A stretch of DNA of 64,000 nucleotides. Source: Hyphomicrobiaceae bacterium (lineage in GTDB: Bacteria > Pseudomonadota > Alphaproteobacteria > Rhizobiales > Hyphomicrobiaceae). The notes below the pieces were generated by a model that ran no database searches, was not told the origin of the DNA, and saw only the letters and a list, made by a program, of their open reading frames with translations. Both the position numbers and the translations under genes were made by a program. The DNA lies in the NCBI GenBank assembly GCA_023384095.1, contig JAHDXT010000002.1:246918-310917 (forward strand), in the 5' to 3' direction. This document shows positions 60,917 through 64,000 of the stretch, one piece after another. The number at the start of each line of letters is the position of its first letter. Within the stretch, counting starts at the first letter, position 1.

Positions 60917-63900
60917 ATGAGCCATTTCCTCGATCGCCTCACCTTCTTCGCACGCTCCGAGGAGCCGTTCGCCGACGGTCACGGCGTCACCACCCGCGAG
61001 GACCGCTCGTGGGAGGAGGGTTACAGGAAGCGATGGCAGCACGACAAGATCGTCCGCTCGACGCACGGCGCCAACTGCACCGGCTCATGCTCGTGGAAGA
61101 TCTACGTCAAGGGCGGCATCGTCACCTGGGAGACGCAGCAGACCGACTATCCCCGCACCCGCCCCGACCTGCCCAACCATGAGCCGCGGGGATGCTCCCG
61201 CGGCGCGTCCTACAGCTGGTATCTTTACTCAGGCAACCGCGTGAAGTATCCGCTGGTGCGCTCGCGGCTGATGCGGCTGTGGCGGGAAACGCGGAAGTCG
61301 CTGACGCCGGTCGCCGCATGGGCCTCGATCGTGGAGGATCCCGAGAAGCGCGCGGCCTATGTCAAGAAGCGCGGCCTCGGCGGCTTCGTGCGCGCCACCT
61401 GGGACGAGGTCACCGAGATCATCGCGGCGGCCAACGCCTACACCGTCCGCAATCACGGCCCCGACCGGGTCCTCGGCTTCTCGCCGATCCCGGCCATGTC
61501 GATGGTGTCATACGCGGCGGGCTCGCGATACCTGTCGCTTCTCGGCGGCGTAAGCATGTCATTCTACGACTGGTACTGCGACCTGCCGCCGTCGAGCCCG
61601 CAGACCTGGGGCGAGCAGACGGACGTGCCGGAGTCCGCTGACTGGTACAACTCGGGCTTCCTCATCCTGTGGGGCTCGAACGTGCCGCAGACGCGGACGC
61701 CCGACGCGCACTTCTACACCGAGGCGCGCTACCGCGGCGCCAAGAGCGTCGTCATCTGCCCCGACTACTCGGAGGCCTCCAAGTTCGCCGACATGTGGCT
61801 GTCGGTGAAGCAGGGGACCGACGCCGCGCTCGCCATGGCCATGGGCCACGTCATCCTGCGCGAGTTCCACGTCGGCCGGCAGGTCCCCTACTTCGAGGAC
61901 TACGTCCGCCAGTACACCGACATGCCGATGCTGGTCCGGCTCGTGCGCCAGGGCGGCAATCTGGTGCCGGAGCGGATGGTGCGCGCCTCCGACCTCGACG
62001 GCGGCATGGGCGAGACCAACAATCCCGAATGGAAGACGGTCGCCTACGACGAGACCTCGGGCGAGCTGGTCGTGCCGCAGGGCTCGGTCGGGTTCCGCTG
62101 GGGCGAGAAGGGCAAGTGGAACCTGGAGGAGAAGGAGTCGCGGGGCAACGCCACGAAGCTGCGGCTGTCACTGGCGCCCATCAAGGACGAGATCGCCACC
62201 GTCGCGTTCCCCTACTTCGGCAACCGCGAGCACGACCACTTCGCCGGCACCAGCCATCCGAGCATCCTGCCGCGCAACGTGCCCGTGAAGCGGCTGAAGC
62301 TGAAGGACGGCGAGGCGCTCGTCGCCTCCGTCTACGACCTGTTCCTCGCCAACTACGGCGTCGACCGCGGCTTCGGCGGCGGACACGTGGCGAAGTCCTT
62401 CGACGACGCCGAGCCGTACACGCCGGCCTGGGCAGAGCAGATAACCGGCGTGCCGCGCGGCCAGATCATCCAGGTCGCCCGCGAGTTCGCCCGCAATGCC
62501 GAGAAGACCAGCGGCCGCTCGATGGTGATCATCGGCGCCGCCATGAACCATTGGTACCACGCCGACATGAACTACCGCGGCGTCATCAACATGCTGGTGA
62601 TGTGCGGCTGCGTCGGCCAGTCGGGCGGCGGCTGGTCGCACTATGTCGGGCAGGAGAAGCTGAGGCCGCAGTCGGGCTGGCTGCCGCTCGCCTTCGCGCT
62701 CGACTGGGCGCGGCCGCCGCGCCAGCAGAACTCGACGTCCGCCTTCTACGCCCACACGGACCAGTGGCGCTACGAGACCCTCGACATATCGGAGATCGTA
62801 TCGCCGACGGCGCCAGCAGGCCCGTGGGACGGCGCGCTCATCGACTACAACGCGCGCGCCGAGCGCATGGGGTGGCTGCCGTCCGCGCCGCAGCTCGAGA
62901 CGAACCCGCTCGACGTCGCAAAGAAGGCGGCGGCCTCCGGCAAGGAGGCGAAGGATTACGTCGCGGCGGCCTTGAAGTCCGGCGAGCTCAGGATGAGCTG
63001 CGAGGATCCCGACAACCCGAGGAACTGGCCGCGCAACCTGTTCGTCTGGCGCTCCAACCTGCTCGGCTCGTCAGGCAAGGGTCACGAGTACTTCCTGAAG
63101 CACCTGCTCGGCACCACCCATGGCATCATGGGCAAGGACCTCGGCGGGATGGGCGTCAGCAAGCCCAAGGAGGTCAAGTGGCGGGACGAGGCCCCGGAGG
63201 GCAAGCTCGACCTGCTGGTGACGCTCGACTTCCGCATGTCGACCACCTGCGTCTACTCCGACATCGTGCTGCCGACCGCGACCTGGTACGAGAAGAACGA
63301 CCTCAACACCTCCGACATGCACCCGTTCATCCACCCGCTGACCAGCGCGGTGGACCCGGTGTGGGAGGCGAGGAGCGACTGGGAGATTTACAAGAGCATC
63401 GCGGCCAAGTTCTCCGAGATCGCGCCCGAGGTGCTGGGGGTCGAGAAGGATGTCGTCCTCACGCCCATCCAGCACGACACGCCGCTCGAGATCGCCCAGG
63501 CCACCGGGGTCAAGGACTGGAAGCGGGGCGAGTGCGAGCCGATCCCGGGCAAGACGATGCCGGCGGTGACCGTCGTCGAGCGCGACTACCCGAACCTCTA
63601 CAAGCGCTTCACGGCGCTCGGGCCGCTGATGGACAAGCTCGGCAACGGCGGCAAGGGCATGGCCTGGAATACCGAGCACGAGGTGGCGTTCCTGAAGCGC
63701 CTCAACGGTGTCGTAGTGGACGAGGGGCCGACCAAGGGCCTCGCCCGGATCGAGACCGACATCGACGCCGCCGAGGTGATCCTCTCGCTGGCGCCGGAGA
63801 CCAACGGCGAGGTGGCGGTGAAGGCGTGGGCGGCGCTGTCCGGCACGACGGGGCGCGAGCACACGCACCTGGCCGTGCCCAAGGAGGACGAGAAGATCCG

Positions 63901-64000
63901 GTTCCGCGACGTGGTGGCCCAGCCGCGCAAGATCATCTCCTCTCCCATCTGGTCCGGCCTCGAAAGCGAGAAGGTCTGCTACAACGCCGGCTACACCAAC
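60917..64000 (+). CDS. narG: Respiratory nitrate reductase alpha subunit NarG, N-terminal 1,028 codons
   Basis: This is the catalytic Mo-bisMGD subunit of the membrane-bound, cytoplasm-facing NarGHI complex, reducing nitrate to nitrite with quinol electrons. FS0 cluster ligands are His50, Cys54, Cys58 and Cys93. The Mo ligand Asp218 is in FYDWYCDLPPSSPQ, and TWGEQTDVPESADWYNS follows. The motif TDYPRTRPDLPNHEPRG agrees with NarG rather than Nap. About 210 more codons are expected beyond the window, then narHJI. GGAG lies 7 nt before ATG 60917. It is co-transcribed with narK. Confidence 0.97.
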   Translation, partial: MSHFLDRLTFFARSEEPFADGHGVTTREDRSWEEGYRKRWQHDKIVRSTHGANCTGSCSWKIYVKGGIVTWETQQTDYPRTRPDLPNHEPRGCSRGASYSWYLYSGNRVKYPLVRSRLMRLWRETRKSLTPVAAWASIVEDPEKRAAYVKKRGLGGFVRATWDEVTEIIAAANAYTVRNHGPDRVLGFSPIPAMSMVSYAAGSRYLSLLGGVSMSFYDWYCDLPPSSPQTWGEQTDVPESADWYNSGFLILWGSNVPQTRTPDAHFYTEARYRGAKSVVICPDYSEASKFADMWLSVKQGTDAALAMAMGHVILREFHVGRQVPYFEDYVRQYTDMPMLVRLVRQGGNLVPERMVRASDLDGGMGETNNPEWKTVAYDETSGELVVPQGSVGFRWGEKGKWNLEEKESRGNATKLRLSLAPIKDEIATVAFPYFGNREHDHFAGTSHPSILPRNVPVKRLKLKDGEALVASVYDLFLANYGVDRGFGGGHVAKSFDDAEPYTPAWAEQITGVPRGQIIQVAREFARNAEKTSGRSMVIIGAAMNHWYHADMNYRGVINMLVMCGCVGQSGGGWSHYVGQEKLRPQSGWLPLAFALDWARPPRQQNSTSAFYAHTDQWRYETLDISEIVSPTAPAGPWDGALIDYNARAERMGWLPSAPQLETNPLDVAKKAAASGKEAKDYVAAALKSGELRMSCEDPDNPRNWPRNLFVWRSNLLGSSGKGHEYFLKHLLGTTHGIMGKDLGGMGVSKPKEVKWRDEAPEGKLDLLVTLDFRMSTTCVYSDIVLPTATWYEKNDLNTSDMHPFIHPLTSAVDPVWEARSDWEIYKSIAAKFSEIAPEVLGVEKDVVLTPIQHDTPLEIAQATGVKDWKRGECEPIPGKTMPAVTVVERDYPNLYKRFTALGPLMDKLGNGGKGMAWNTEHEVAFLKRLNGVVVDEGPTKGLARIETDIDAAEVILSLAPETNGEVAVKAWAALSGTTGREHTHLAVPKEDEKIRFRDVVAQPRKIISSPIWSGLESEKVCYNAGYTN

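Overview
The window reads as a high-GC alphaproteobacterial chromosome, most likely order Hyphomicrobiales (Rhizobiales). The evidence is the tRNA-Leu(UAG) - tig - clpP - clpX - lon - hup order, a BcsS-type outer-membrane protein, a MeaB GTPase, an HWE histidine kinase, a Rhizobium etli-type asparaginase, and frequent GTG/TTG starts with strong GGAG-type ribosome binding sites. The genus cannot be settled. No CRISPR array, prophage, insertion sequence or rRNA was seen. Gene density is about 90%.

Region 1 (1-12.6 kb): the start of a patatin-like lipase, a decayed RND efflux-pump fragment, then a two-gene minus-strand operon. Its first gene encodes a 3,676-residue secreted protein with two complete heme-peroxidase units in tandem, each followed by calcium-binding RTX repeats. 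Its second gene encodes an RTX acyltransferase (HlyC/CyaC)-like protein in which both catalytic positions appear substituted. A factor-independent terminator lies in the leader of the giant gene, as in attenuation. This is the most unusual locus of the window.

Region 2 (12.8-21.3 kb): a DUF883-type membrane protein; a 1,228-residue multi-PAS HWE sensor kinase with a lone receiver protein; and a copper module. That module has a Cu+ P-type ATPase with duplicated YHS domains, divergent csoR with a palindromic operator between the two genes, and a 17-cysteine copper-storage protein.

Region 3 (21.3-43.1 kb): single-function genes. These include a LigD split into separate ligase and polymerase genes, glutathione transferase, asparaginase, pyroglutamyl-peptidase-like protein, a Q/G-rich peptidoglycan-binding protein, meaB, a DUF900 hydrolase, a YiiX-like amidase, a crotonase lacking both hydratase glutamates, a cluster of palindromic repeats, a penicillin-acylase homologue, a two-gene YeeE/YedE sulfur transporter with a palindromic operator, an OpgG/OpgD-type glucan protein, and an operon of cysteine synthase, AlaX editing protein and mercaptopyruvate sulfurtransferase.

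Region 4 (43.2-50.6 kb): tRNA-Leu and the proteostasis cluster tig, clpP, clpX, lon, followed by the HU gene. Region 5 (50.6-57.0 kb): surface polysaccharide genes, namely a Tat-exported DUF3131 protein, a three-domain GH18-like/NodB deacetylase/GT2 synthase, and BcsS. Region 6 (57.2-64 kb): anaerobic nitrate respiration, with a cysteine-free FNR/DNR-type regulator, FNR-type boxes in the divergent promoter region, a fused NarK1-NarK2 transporter, and the first 1,028 codons of narG, which runs off the window.
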